From positions 1,974,691 through 2,038,690 of the forward strand of contig CAJNDT010005556.1 in NCBI GenBank assembly GCA_905221615.1: a DNA stretch of 64,000 nt, written 5' to 3'. Shown piece after piece: positions 29,935-38,708 of this stretch. This DNA is from Symbiodinium sp. CCMP2592 (Eukaryota > Sar > Dinophyceae > Suessiales > Symbiodiniaceae). The notes beneath the pieces are model-generated. The model was not told where the DNA came from. It was given only the letters and a program-made list of their open reading frames with translations, and searched no databases. The translations under genes and the position numbers were made by a program. Position 1 is the first letter of the stretch. Every line of letters begins with the position of its first letter.

Positions 29935-31008
29935 ATGCACAGTGCAATTCGGAGTGCCATGTCTGCAGCAGCAGATGACCCGGCTGAAACAAGAAGAAGA
30001 CTGTTAGCAGACATTCGGCGGCAGTTTGATGCAAACATCGCACTGGAGAAGAGATTCTTGGCCATTTCGAGAGGACAGGATGTTCTGCGCCTTTGCGAAG
30101 TTGACCCGTCGCTTCTGGAGTTCCATAATGAAGGTCCTTATGAAGTTCTGCCTGAGTGCAACTATGATGTGATTCTTGAAGCCAGTGGGTTTTCCTGGAT
30201 GATATCAATCTGGCAACAAATGTTATCAGAAACTTTTCCCATCATGACTTCGTGGCCATGGAAGAAACAGATGAGATTCCTCATCAACTTTTGTCATTGG
30301 AAGCGGAACATAAGGCAGAGTGCCAGGTTCCACTTCCTGGAGATCTTTGCAGGGCAGGGCAACCTCAGTCGGGAGATGCTCCGTGCTGGCTGGCAGGGGC
30401 TAGCCTTGGACATCAGGTACGGCACAGATCATGATATTCTTTCTGTGAGAGGACTTCGCCTGGCTGTCAATGCTGTGTGTCAAACACACAAACACGGCCT
30501 GGTGTGGTTTGGAACTCCATGCTCTTCCTTCGTCCAACTCTGTAAATACAGTACTGGAAGGTCCATTGCCAATGACTGGATGGGAGAACCTGAGCGATCG
30601 CTGGCATGCCAAGAAGGCAATCGTTTCATGTATGTGACGCTGCTGTTGACTTTGCTCGCGGCTTTGAATGACAACCGGTTTGTGATCGAGCAGCCTTGCT
30701 CCAGCATGCTGTTCGACATTCCACTCGTCGATCGTGTCATGGGAATGATCCAGGCTATGAAGGTCAAAACCTATGGTGGTGCCTTCGGCCAGCCCATCCT
30801 GAAACCGCTTCAACTGTGGAGCAACTGTCAGCACATCAATGGTATGCGGCGCAGCTATCCTTCCCATGTCAGAGGAAGTGCTGGTTGCGTTGATCGAGAT
30901 GGTGAGAAGTTCACCGGTCGTCCTGAAGATCTTCAGGTGTCAGAGGAGTACACCCCGGAGTTCGGCAAGGCTGTGGCCTTTCATATGATGAGTGATGTCC
31001 CAACATGA
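29935..31008 (+). CDS. Methyltransferase-like (SAM fold) protein, left copy
   Basis: Probably a class I S-adenosylmethionine-dependent methyltransferase fold. FLEIFAGQGNLS is a good motif I (SAM-binding glycine loop) and LALDIRYG fits the acidic strand 2. VWFGTPCSSF resembles the PC-containing motif IV of cytosine-C5 methyltransferases, and FVIEQPCSS a later strand. Counting from the open-frame ATG at 29,851, FAGQGN is 166-171 and PC is 223-224. Starts at 29,935 or 29,959 are more likely, because the preceding codons are not conserved. The ENV-type motif of true DNA C5 methyltransferases was not found, so target and activity are open. RQSA, a third-frame reading of GGCAGAGTGCC, sits about eight residues before motif I. 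Similar proteins are, as I recall, numerous in dinoflagellates. Confidence 0.55.
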   Translation: MHSAIRSAMSAAADDPAETRRRLLADIRRQFDANIALEKRFLAISRGQDVLRLCEVDPSLLEFHNEGPYEVLPECNYDVILEASGFSWMISIWQQMLSETFPIMTSWPWKKQMRFLINFCHWKRNIRQSARFHFLEIFAGQGNLSREMLRAGWQGLALDIRYGTDHDILSVRGLRLAVNAVCQTHKHGLVWFGTPCSSFVQLCKYSTGRSIANDWMGEPERSLACQEGNRFMYVTLLLTLLAALNDNRFVIEQPCSSMLFDIPLVDRVMGMIQAMKVKTYGGAFGQPILKPLQLWSNCQHINGMRRSYPSHVRGSAGCVDRDGEKFTGRPEDLQVSEEYTPEFGKAVAFHMMSDVPT

Positions 31009-31588
31009 ATTGTAGCTGAAGGCAGAGTGCCAATAAGGCAGAGTGCCATAATTCTCTAGAGTTAAATGAGCTTGCTTCATCTTTCGACATTCTGTCTTGT
31101 TGGTATTCTGCTTTCCAATGTTGGGACTGGGTTGAGCCCTGGACCCCGTCCGTTCCCTCCACGAGGTGCCGAGGAAAATCCTCGCCGCCTCGTGGAAGGA
31201 TCTGAGTGATCCGAGCTGGTGCAGCTGTGCAATGAAAATGTAGAGAGCTTCAGTCACTCCGTGATCAGATGTGTTTGTCGGTATTGTCTCAGTTCGTATG
31301 CTGCTGTCGTGCAGGTGGCAATGACCTGGCTGGTGTCTCGACCTCCAGTTGCAGGCATCGGTGGCCTGTGTTAATCATTCCATGTGGTTGTCAGTTCAGT
31401 GCCATCTGCGATAGTTTCCTGTCTCAAGTTCGAGTGACATGATGTGGCTGCTGACATGTCATCGTGAGTCTTTGGGTTGATTTCTTAAGAATTCAATGTG
31501 TTGTGAACTGGGGCTTGTTACACAAGTGCAGGTGTGTGTCAGTATTTAGTAAGATTCAAGTACAGTGTTGCTTTGGAGGATTTCGGTG
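31009..31588 (+). other. Intergenic spacer
   Basis: Two GGCAGAGTGCC motifs at about 31,021 and 31,037 right after the stop codon. An inverted repeat CCACGAGGTGCCGAGG / CCTCGCCGCCTCGTGG lies near 31,157-31,196. No gene seen. Confidence 0.5.
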
Positions 31589-32617
31589 ATGCTTCTGAAA
31601 CTGTGGGTCATGCTATTGCTCCGTGATGGGCAATTGCTTAACTTGGAAAATGATGCAAAACTGCCAGCGAGAGCAGCTTGGCTCTCACAGGGCGAACTGT
31701 GGTGGCGTCTGGACTTGTTTTTCGATGAGAGCAACAGGAACGGCTCAGAACGTCGACAGTACCACAAATGGTACAACTTCTTCAGTGATCTTCTCAGGAA
31801 GACCCCCTTGGCTGCGAACTGGGGGTCACATGTGCAAAGTCAAAAAGGCAGAGTGCCAAACCCTGATGCTGTGCAGGAGGATGTGGCATCTTCCACAGCC
31901 TTGGCCCGATTCATGTTGCAAGCATCCTTCGACACAAGGACAGACGCCCACAGGGAATGGTACAAGAGCAAACTGAAGGATGCTATGGTACGTGTGTGTG
32001 AAACTATCAGTGATGAGCCTCTGGTCATGCAGTTGGATGAAGGCAGAGTGTCATGGTTTCTTCAATCAGCTGGGTTGGTGTCAGGCTTTGCCGCTTGGAT
32101 GATGAAGTCGCTGGCAGGCAACACGTCCCGATCTTTGCGTCAGCTTTGGGAATCTATGTTCAATGCAAGGACGCTGTCTTCATCTCTCCGAGATGAATCT
32201 GAAGGCAGAGTGCCACGAGATTGGGAGGAGGTTGAAACTAGCATCTACGACATCATCGCCTTTGCAACCATGGCAAAAAAACACAGAGCGCTTCAACCGT
32301 CGGGGCAGGCTCATGGATTTGCCAAGACAGTCTTGAATGCCTTCATGCACATACATGAGTGTCTGTCCGAGACATTGTCAGCCGGCCTCCAGGTGTATGT
32401 CATTGGGCACTACTTGAGTGTACATGATGCTGGTGTGCCTGTGACGTCTCGCAGGGCACTTCTGGGCAAGCGTGTTCCATTGAAAAAGACTGTGGACATC
32501 AAAAGCATCTGGAAGTTGCTAGAGGGCGCTGCAAAAAGTGGGACCTCTTTGCGACAAGCCCTCATTCTCAAGAACCAGGACGAACGCAGCGACCTGCATG
32601 GTTCCTTGGTGATTTGA
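31589..32617 (+). CDS. Hypothetical 342-residue protein, left copy intact
   Basis: Function unknown. Reads from the ATG at 31,589 (MLLKLWVMLLLRDG) without interruption. Mostly helical-looking, with W- and F-rich segments (LWWRLDLFFDE, YHKWYNFFSDLL) and a C-terminal part containing GLQVYVIGHYLSVHDAG. Three motif copies are in frame: GRVP near residue 87, EGRVS (GGCAGAGTGTC, one change) near 151 and EGRVP near 206. The right copy lacks one base exactly at the second of these. The first ~14 residues are hydrophobic but too short to call a signal peptide. Confidence 0.6.
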   Translation: MLLKLWVMLLLRDGQLLNLENDAKLPARAAWLSQGELWWRLDLFFDESNRNGSERRQYHKWYNFFSDLLRKTPLAANWGSHVQSQKGRVPNPDAVQEDVASSTALARFMLQASFDTRTDAHREWYKSKLKDAMVRVCETISDEPLVMQLDEGRVSWFLQSAGLVSGFAAWMMKSLAGNTSRSLRQLWESMFNARTLSSSLRDESEGRVPRDWEEVETSIYDIIAFATMAKKHRALQPSGQAHGFAKTVLNAFMHIHECLSETLSAGLQVYVIGHYLSVHDAGVPVTSRRALLGKRVPLKKTVDIKSIWKLLEGAAKSGTSLRQALILKNQDERSDLHGSLVI

Positions 32618-32943
32618 TATGGAGTAGAATGTTGTTTTGTTAACCAGTTGTTTAAGATTAGTGAATTCTTTGTCACACATTCATTTGATGCCACGTACCC
32701 GCGCCACAGTCGAACTAAATTCGACTACCGCTCTTGCCATGGCCGACCCGACGTTCGGCTCTTGCGCCAAGCTGTTGGCCAAGTCCAGCAGAAGGTAATG
32801 TCGGGGGCAGAAGTATCCGCTGCGAACTCTGGGATGGCACCACGACGACCACGACGTCCTGCTTCTTTGCGAGCAGAGGGCGACATAAGCATAGCGCGGG
32901 CAAATGCTTGCAGCTGCTAGTGGTCGTTGAGAGCCTCATATCC

Positions 32944-33061
32944 CCATGGCAGAGCGGGGTGACCCCATATCTCGGCCGAATGGGGGTGGCCTAAGTCTCC
33001 GGTCCGCATGACTGTCAGAGCACGTTCGTCTTTGCAAAGACGCCGGGGAGGCCGTTACAGA
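32944..33061 (+). ncRNA. Partial structured-RNA unit (hairpin 1 and box)
   Basis: CCCCAT and ATGGGG pair around a loop with CTCGGCCG, and a GGGGAGGCCG box follows near 33,053. Hairpin 2 is not recognisable. Related to the fuller units at 33,350-35,623. Confidence 0.35.
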
Positions 33062-33349
33062 AAGGGATGCTTAAGTCAGGTTGTGCATTTAATATTTATG
33101 AAAGGCAGAGTGCCAGTAAAACTTCTAAGGGTTCAGGGTTTAGTGGTTTGCTGCGCTTGCTGTTGATCAGAAAATCCTTGTCGATTCGCTTGCCGGCATG
33201 TGGAGGCATGTGTGTGGCCGCTACCCAGGACTCGCTGTGTCTCGCACAGGGCTCTGAGGGAAGAACGTAGTGCAGGGCAACTTATAGTCGCACACCATTA
33301 GCCGGGGTCACTTCCCTGAGGGTTCGCTAGTGCAGGGCAGCTTGTAGTT

Positions 33350-33590
33350 CACACCGTTAGCCGGGTGTGGCGGGCCGCTGTTTGGGATTTTCGGGCTCTT
33401 GAGGCCAACGGGGATCTGCTGACCAGATCCCTATGACAGCAGGACACATGGGCTAACGTGCCTGCTGGGAGCCCCCCATTTATGTCTCTGCACGCTCTGG
33501 CTAGCCAGTAGTCAGTGCGAGATGATGACCCACTCGGTGGCAGCAGGGGAGGCTCTTGAACTGTTGATCGACCGAGTGCGCAACATGGAA
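33350..33590 (+). ncRNA. Putative structured RNA repeat, unit iii
   Basis: Hairpin 1 CACACC/GGTGTG (33,350-33,355 with 33,364-33,369), loop GTTAGCCG. Hairpin 2 CAGCAGG/CCTGCTG (33,437-33,443 with 33,461-33,467), loop with ATGGGCTAACG. The loop sequences GTTAGCC and GGCTAAC are perfectly complementary. GGGGAGGC and GGAAGGCC boxes follow. Confidence 0.6.
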
Positions 33591-33819
33591 GGCCGAATCG
33601 AGTGAGTAGTCATTAAGTGTCAGGTTGTGATCAAATTTATGAAAGGCAGAGTGCCAAAGGCAGAGTGCCAGTAAAACTTCTAAGGGTTTTTTAGTAGGGT
33701 TTAGTGGTTTGCTGTGCTTGCTTTTGATCATAAACGTCCTTGTCGATTCGCTTGCCCGACCTAAACCTGAGCAGCGGGCTGGCCGAGGGGGCCCTAGAGA
33801 CCTGCCAGGTTCCATCTTG

Positions 33820-34028
33820 TTGGCCGTGTTGGGGGCAGCGATCCATCCGGAGCTGAAAGCTTGGCCACTGACGCCTGCGTGGCCTCGTGGCGGCCACCCT
33901 TGGGGCCAACTCCCCTACAGCCCGAGGGGTATGACAGCAGGGCGATGCGCTAATGCGCCTGCTGGGGGTGGCTTAAATGGGGGGCGGGTGTGTCCTTCCC
34001 CCCCCGGTGAGATCCTAAAAGGGAGGCC
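33820..34028 (+). ncRNA. Putative structured RNA repeat, unit iv
   Basis: Hairpin 2 CAGCAGG/CCTGCTG (33,935-33,941 with 33,958-33,964), 16-base loop with GCGCTAATGCG; middle TTGGGGCCAAC; box GGGAGGCC at 34,021-34,028. Hairpin 1 is weak here (TGTTGGCCGTGTTGG). Confidence 0.5.
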
Positions 34029-34612
34029 GCTTGAGTTGTGTTGTAAAGAGAAGGGTGAGATAGTGCCTTCTTCAGTTCTTGCCTGTGCTCACTTTTGCGC
34101 GCAAGTGGCCCTGGGATCAGGTCTATCGTTGATCGTTTGGCATGGCCTGTAGTGGCAGTGTAGCAGCCTGCTGTAAGTTTCCACTACCCCAGCCGCCAGC
34201 TGTGCCTAGAGCCTGCTACTCACAGGGTGATTTCGGCCTGTGCCTGGTTTGTTTCTATCGGCGCGTTGCGGGCGATGTTTACGCCGAAGCAAACCAAGTC
34301 TCCGGGATCTGTTACAGCGCAGGTGTGCCAAATGGCCTGCTGAGCAACAGCTGCGACGGGATCCGGCACAGCGCTGTCATCTTAATTCATTCCCTGTGAG
34401 CATGGCGACCCACCTTGGCCGAGTGGGGTGGATTTCAGCAAATGGGGGAGGCCGCTAACCCATGATTAGGCTATATCTCTTTCTGCTGAGCACATGCTTT
34501 CTGTTCTCTTGGATCGACGACAGAGGCAGAGTGCCGAGGCAGAGTGCCAGTCGAACCTCTTCGGTGTTGCCTTACCTAAGGAGTAAACCCCTGCCCCACC
34601 AGGGTTGCTCCC

Positions 34613-34800
34613 CACACCATTGGCCATGTGTGAGGCGTTCGGTTTGCCTGTGTCACAGCCTTGAGGCCAACCTATCCCAGGGGCAGGGGGTAGATGACAG
34701 CCGGGCACATGGGCTAATGCGCCGGCTGGGGCTGTGACCTGGTGACATCGAAGCAGTCATGCAAGTCACCGGAAGCAATACCGGACAAAGAAGGGAGGCC
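34613..34800 (+). ncRNA. Putative structured RNA repeat, unit v
   Basis: Hairpin 1 CACAC/GTGTG (34,613-34,617 with 34,628-34,632), loop CATTGGCCAT. Hairpin 2 CAGCCGG/CCGGCTG (34,698-34,704 with 34,722-34,728), loop with ATGGGCTAATGCG. Box GGGAGGCC at 34,793-34,800. Two GGCAGAGTGCC motifs at about 34,523 and 34,534 precede the unit. Confidence 0.6.
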
Positions 34801-34966
34801 GTTCTTGGGACATGGCTGTGTTGTTGAGCTGGTGTGTTCCTCCGTCTCATTCATAGTAGAATGTTGTTTTGTTAGCCAGTTGTTTAAGATTATAGTGAAT
34901 TCTTTGTCACACCAACCTTACCAACAAGTCGCGGTGTGTCCAGTTTTGATTCACCAGCCGCGCTTG

Positions 34967-35145
34967 CATGCCGATGGCCGGGCATGGGGTCGCTCTGGCG
35001 GACCGCGGAAGAAGGAACCGATCGAGGACTTGGGGCCAACCACCAGAGCGGACACCTGGTGATGACAGCCAGTCACACATATGCCAACGTGCTGGCTGGG
35101 TCCGAGCTCGGCACCCGAGTGTCCACCTCAGCAACATGGGAGGCC
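34967..35145 (+). ncRNA. Putative structured RNA repeat, unit vi
   Basis: Hairpin 1 CATGCC/GGCATG (34,967-34,972 with 34,981-34,986), loop GATGGCCG. Hairpin 2 CAGCCAG/CTGGCTG (35,066-35,072 with 35,092-35,098), 19-base loop with ATATGCCAACG. Both stems differ from all other units yet remain fully paired. Loop 1 TGGC pairs with loop 2 GCCA. Box GGGAGGCC at 35,138-35,145. Confidence 0.65.
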
Positions 35146-35451
35146 AAATATCGAGCAGAAGTACAGTAATTAGAGTGTCAGTCGAACCTCCTCAAGGTTG
35201 CCTTACCTAGCTGGATTTTCTGCGACCTCGGATCGTGTTGTCCGGGCCAGACTTCCAGGTTCCGAACAAAGAAGGGAGGCCGTCCGTTCTTGGGACATGG
35301 TTGTCTTATTGAGCAGAGAACCTTGCTCGGCTTGCTGTTCGGTTGTGTTTGTCACGAGTGCCAACATGTTCAGAATGGGGTTTGGTGTATGTTGCTCTAC
35401 CAAGCGGCAGCTGCATGCCCGCCAATTTTGGCAGCTACCGACACACTGTTG

Positions 35452-35623
35452 GCCGGGTGTGGAGCGAGGGCAAGGGCACTGGGGTCCCGCAGTCTAGGGG
35501 GGGGTTGGGGCCAACGGCCAGCGGGCATCTGGCTATGACATCTGGACACATGCGCTAACGTGCCAGGTGGCCCCTCCCGAAAATGACGTAGCCTCGGTGA
35601 CCCAAGCTCTTCCATGGGAGGCC
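35452..35623 (+). ncRNA. Putative structured RNA repeat, unit vii
   Basis: Hairpin 1 CACACT/GGTGTG (35,452-35,457 with 35,466-35,471, one T-G), loop GTTGGCCG. Hairpin 2 CATCTGG/CCAGGTG (35,539-35,545 with 35,563-35,569, one T-G), loop with GCGCTAACG. Box GGGAGGCC at 35,616-35,623, about 100 bases before the next coding frame opens. Confidence 0.6.
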
Positions 35624-35728
35624 GAAGAATGGTGTTGCTTGCGCATAGTGTTGAAGTCCAAGTTGTACTTTTGTATCTCAACGATTGCAGCGAACGAATC
35701 GATCGCTCTTTGACTTGCCAGCTCAGGT

Positions 35729-38602
35729 GTGCCTGAGTCCAGCTGTGACGAGTGGCAGCTTCGAATCAATCGGTTGTACCAGGAGAGAGCTATCACTGCT
35801 ATGCAGCACTGTCGACAAATCAACTTCATCGCCGATGGGTCTACTCACAGCACCAGCGATTGTCTTGTGACAGTGGCTTGGGCGAATGAGATTTCTGCTG
35901 CAGTGTTTGCACCCATGCAAGTGATGAAGACTGGACAAGTTTCTCCACAAGACCGGTTTGACGACGACCTGCTTCTTCACATATCAAAGCGAAAGAAGCT
36001 GGAAAGGATTGCTGCATTCAGGCAGCTTCAAGCGATCAGTCACCAAATCTGGATTTTGCACAGAGGGCGAATGGATTTGGGCTCTTTCAAGATCGCCCCC
36101 TCTCTTGGGCAGAGGCCTGTGAAAAGATATGAAAGCAGGGTGGTTTTCCAAGTTGGAAAAGAAGACAATGACATTGACCGCTGTTTTCAGTGGTTGAGGG
36201 ACAATCCGGATCCGGCTGAAGGCAGAGTGCCAGAAGGCAGAGTGCCAGAAGGCAGAGTGCCACCAGCTTTTCCTCATGTCTCCTTTCTGAAGACAATGTC
36301 TGAGGATGGAGAGATCACAAATGTGCTCCCCGTCTTGCCAGAGTCAGAGAAGTGGTGGCTGAACATTCCACTGCTGGTCTTGGGCCTTGACCAGGGCAGC
36401 ATCGGACTTGCTGGCATGGCCTATGCTATGCGTGAAAACATGATTCATGTGAAATGTGACAAGATTCACAGGGCCATTCGAGATTTCAAAAACAGCATGT
36501 CGAGATGCCTCAAAGGACTCTTCCTGAAAGCACAACTTCACTCCTCTTACATCTTTGCCCTGAATTATAAACCCTTTGGAAGTGGTGGTTTCTACCAGCA
36601 GAAGAAGGAAATGCTGGCGAGTTTTGTTTCCTGCACATCACCGAGCAGAAGCTTGTTGTGGGACGCTTTTCGAGATAAGATTGCCTATGACTTAGACAGG
36701 CAGCTATCCGGTGACGAGCATGAGATTGAACATATGCTTGCAAATGTCGAATCCTTCATGAAGAAGGGCAGCTTGGTGAAATCCTCCAGATGGTTCAGCT
36801 GGAACCAGCTATGTTGTGAGCAACTTCATGAGTTTCATGTCCTCAAAATGCTGCTGGCTGATCATTTCGGTGAAGATCAATCTTTCAGCCCTTGCTCAAG
36901 GGAAAGACTCAGCCTGTATTCCAACTCGGCGAATACACAATCGGGCAAGGAGCTCTTCGAAGGCAGAGTGCCAGAGTCCGAAGGCAGAGTGCCGGACTCT
37001 GACAATGGTGAGAGGCAGGAAGATGCACTGGGTGATTTGCAAAAGCTGTCACAGGCTGGTCGTGCCACTGATCCACGGAAAGAACTCAGCTTGTTGAAAG
37101 CCAGCATGGGGGGCTTCAAGTTGGCATACTATCTCATGACAGAAGACCTTTTCGATCACTCCAAGATATTGTACAAAGTGACCGAACCGTTGTGGACATG
37201 GTATGGGAAACAAGTAAAAAACGTTAAATCGCCGCAGGATGGTCGAGGTTATGCCGAGTTGATGACAGTGAATGATGCCTGGAAAGCAGACAAACATTTG
37301 TTGCAGATTGTCTCCAACCTGCAGAAGACCGAGTTGTGGAAGGAGCATCTGGATACTGATTTACACGAGCCCGCAGAAAAAATCATGATGTTGAGCTTGC
37401 ATTTGCTGATGAACAGGGTCTGGACTTGCAGTCTTTTTTCACTTCCACCAGATGCCTATGCGGGATTGCTGTCACCTGATGCAGAAATTCGGACGATCAC
37501 GGCTTTGAAGGCAAAGGGCCATCACACATCACTCTTGAGGTTGGAGTCGACATTGGCACGGTCCACTCCAAGTGTTCATGCCCGGCAACTCTTCACAGAC
37601 CTGCAAGTTGGAATCAGCCATCCTTCGAGACTTTTTCTGGACACATTGGAGGCACAGGGATATGAAGTGGCGCCTCCGGGGTCAGAAGACATTGTCGTGG
37701 ATGATGTTGACACAGAGCAGGACGGGGAGATGGAGGATTCTGTGCCTGAAGAAGCAGATGACGGTGCCGGAGTTGGTGACATTTTGTTAGACGGGCAAGA
37801 GGGCAGAGTGCCAGCTCAAAGGACTGTAACAATATCGGTACCAGCATGCCCTGCAACCCACCTGCTGAGTGTTCTGGTGCAGACGCTGCCAGACAACAAG
37901 ATTGTGGAAGATGTGCACAACAAGATTCGTAATGATTCTTTGTTGAACAAAACCCGCAAGCAAACATACTCCACGATTCAAACTGTGATCGAGAATTCAA
38001 ACGTCTTTGAAAGCCGTTCAATCAGGCATCCGGCAAAAGTCAAACGGGAATATTTTGAAAGGGAGTTTTGGAATGTGGACAGGAAGCGCCAAAAGTTGTG
38101 CTTCAGAGGATGTGTCCACAAGCTGCCGTCACAGTATACCGAGATTGTCGGCGACAAGACATGGAACACCCTGTCAGAAGAGACACTCGAACGAGCATCA
38201 GCTGCGTGGTCATGGCTAATTCACTACAATGATGCAAGACTGGCATCTCAGCATGTTCCCTTGCGTGCTGGGAAGTTTAGCAGCCTTGCAGCCCCTTTGA
38301 AGATCTTGAACCATGTCTTGGATTTGACATGCTATCTCTCTCTTGGGGCAAAAACCTGGGCTGCTCTCATGTGGCCAGTGGTCCAGCATGAGGACCAGTC
38401 GACAGGAGAGATATATTTTGTTTTGAAGGCAGAGTGCCCGGATGGTTCCAGCGTCAAGGCCTGCTGGATTCATTTGTATGAGCCCCAGTATTGGGAAGTC
38501 ATCGAAACAGAGGCAGTCTTCTGGAATGGCTTCATTTGCCTCCGTCGTTGTGCTACAAGCTCAGTGTCACTTCTATCCTATATGTTGCAGCATCCCAAGT
38601 GA
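35729..38602 (+). CDS. Large dinoflagellate-type protein, left copy
   Basis: 957 codons open from 35,729, which follows a CAG and starts with GTG, so this is probably an exon boundary; the first ATG is at 35,801. Recognisable blocks: FIADGSTHS, LDQGSIGLAGMAY, CDKIHRAIRDFKNSM, GSLVKSSRWFSW, DPRKELSLLKASMGGFKL and VEDVHNKIRNDSLL near residue 720. I recall this block order from a large, unnamed family of dinoflagellate proteins. The spaced Asp residues early in the chain suggest a possible RNase H-fold transposase origin, but I cannot place a catalytic triad. Motif insertions: the triple EGRVP at 36,218-36,262, EGRVP twice near 36,960-36,990, EGRVP near 37,800, and once as KAEC near 38,427. Acidic spacer at about 37,680-37,800. 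The right copy is intact and of equal length. Confidence 0.55.
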   Translation: MPESSCDEWQLRINRLYQERAITAMQHCRQINFIADGSTHSTSDCLVTVAWANEISAAVFAPMQVMKTGQVSPQDRFDDDLLLHISKRKKLERIAAFRQLQAISHQIWILHRGRMDLGSFKIAPSLGQRPVKRYESRVVFQVGKEDNDIDRCFQWLRDNPDPAEGRVPEGRVPEGRVPPAFPHVSFLKTMSEDGEITNVLPVLPESEKWWLNIPLLVLGLDQGSIGLAGMAYAMRENMIHVKCDKIHRAIRDFKNSMSRCLKGLFLKAQLHSSYIFALNYKPFGSGGFYQQKKEMLASFVSCTSPSRSLLWDAFRDKIAYDLDRQLSGDEHEIEHMLANVESFMKKGSLVKSSRWFSWNQLCCEQLHEFHVLKMLLADHFGEDQSFSPCSRERLSLYSNSANTQSGKELFEGRVPESEGRVPDSDNGERQEDALGDLQKLSQAGRATDPRKELSLLKASMGGFKLAYYLMTEDLFDHSKILYKVTEPLWTWYGKQVKNVKSPQDGRGYAELMTVNDAWKADKHLLQIVSNLQKTELWKEHLDTDLHEPAEKIMMLSLHLLMNRVWTCSLFSLPPDAYAGLLSPDAEIRTITALKAKGHHTSLLRLESTLARSTPSVHARQLFTDLQVGISHPSRLFLDTLEAQGYEVAPPGSEDIVVDDVDTEQDGEMEDSVPEEADDGAGVGDILLDGQEGRVPAQRTVTISVPACPATHLLSVLVQTLPDNKIVEDVHNKIRNDSLLNKTRKQTYSTIQTVIENSNVFESRSIRHPAKVKREYFEREFWNVDRKRQKLCFRGCVHKLPSQYTEIVGDKTWNTLSEETLERASAAWSWLIHYNDARLASQHVPLRAGKFSSLAAPLKILNHVLDLTCYLSLGAKTWAALMWPVVQHEDQSTGEIYFVLKAECPDGSSVKACWIHLYEPQYWEVIETEAVFWNGFICLRRCATSSVSLLSYMLQHPK
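36218..36262 (+). repeat. Triple 15-base EGRVP insertion
   Basis: Three tandem GAAGGCAGAGTGCCA units, motifs at 36,221, 36,236 and 36,251, in frame. Matches the triple at 29,173-29,217 in an unrelated protein. Confidence 0.95.
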
Positions 38603-38708
38603 CATGTTTTCATTTAGGATTCTGTCAACTGTCGACCCATACAGTAAATAGTACAATAAACTTATATAAGTTTTGCTGTGCTTGTTTTTGCTGACTCGAC
38701 TGAGGGAA

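Larger units (their letters stand above)
32618..35728 (+). other. Long non-coding region with structured-RNA units
   Basis: No protein gene supported. It contains at least five full hairpin units (listed) and two partial ones (near 32,958-33,060 and 34,405-34,450), six or more GGCAGAGTGCC motifs, and a ~60-base direct repeat (TAGAATGTTGTTTTGTTA.. to TTCTTTGTCACAC) at 32,624-32,684 and 34,857-34,914. Open frames of 60-150 codons here are not conserved in composition and cross the hairpins. Confidence 0.6.

Noticed and set aside
33709-34399. Plus-strand frames of 60-147 codons in the 33-35.6 kb region
   Set aside because: They run through the covarying hairpins, have unusual composition, and their ends change between the two long copies, as expected for non-coding DNA.
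13851-35623. tRNA or tRNA-derived SINE, because of CAGTCGAACCTC (reverse of GGTTCGACTG) near the RNA units
   Set aside because: No acceptor or anticodon arm could be folded around it and the A box is missing.
13851-35623. Hammerhead or twister ribozyme in the hairpin units
   Set aside because: No CTGATGA/GAAA hammerhead core; CTAAC and GGGAGGCC recall twister, but the stems could not be fitted, so no class is claimed.
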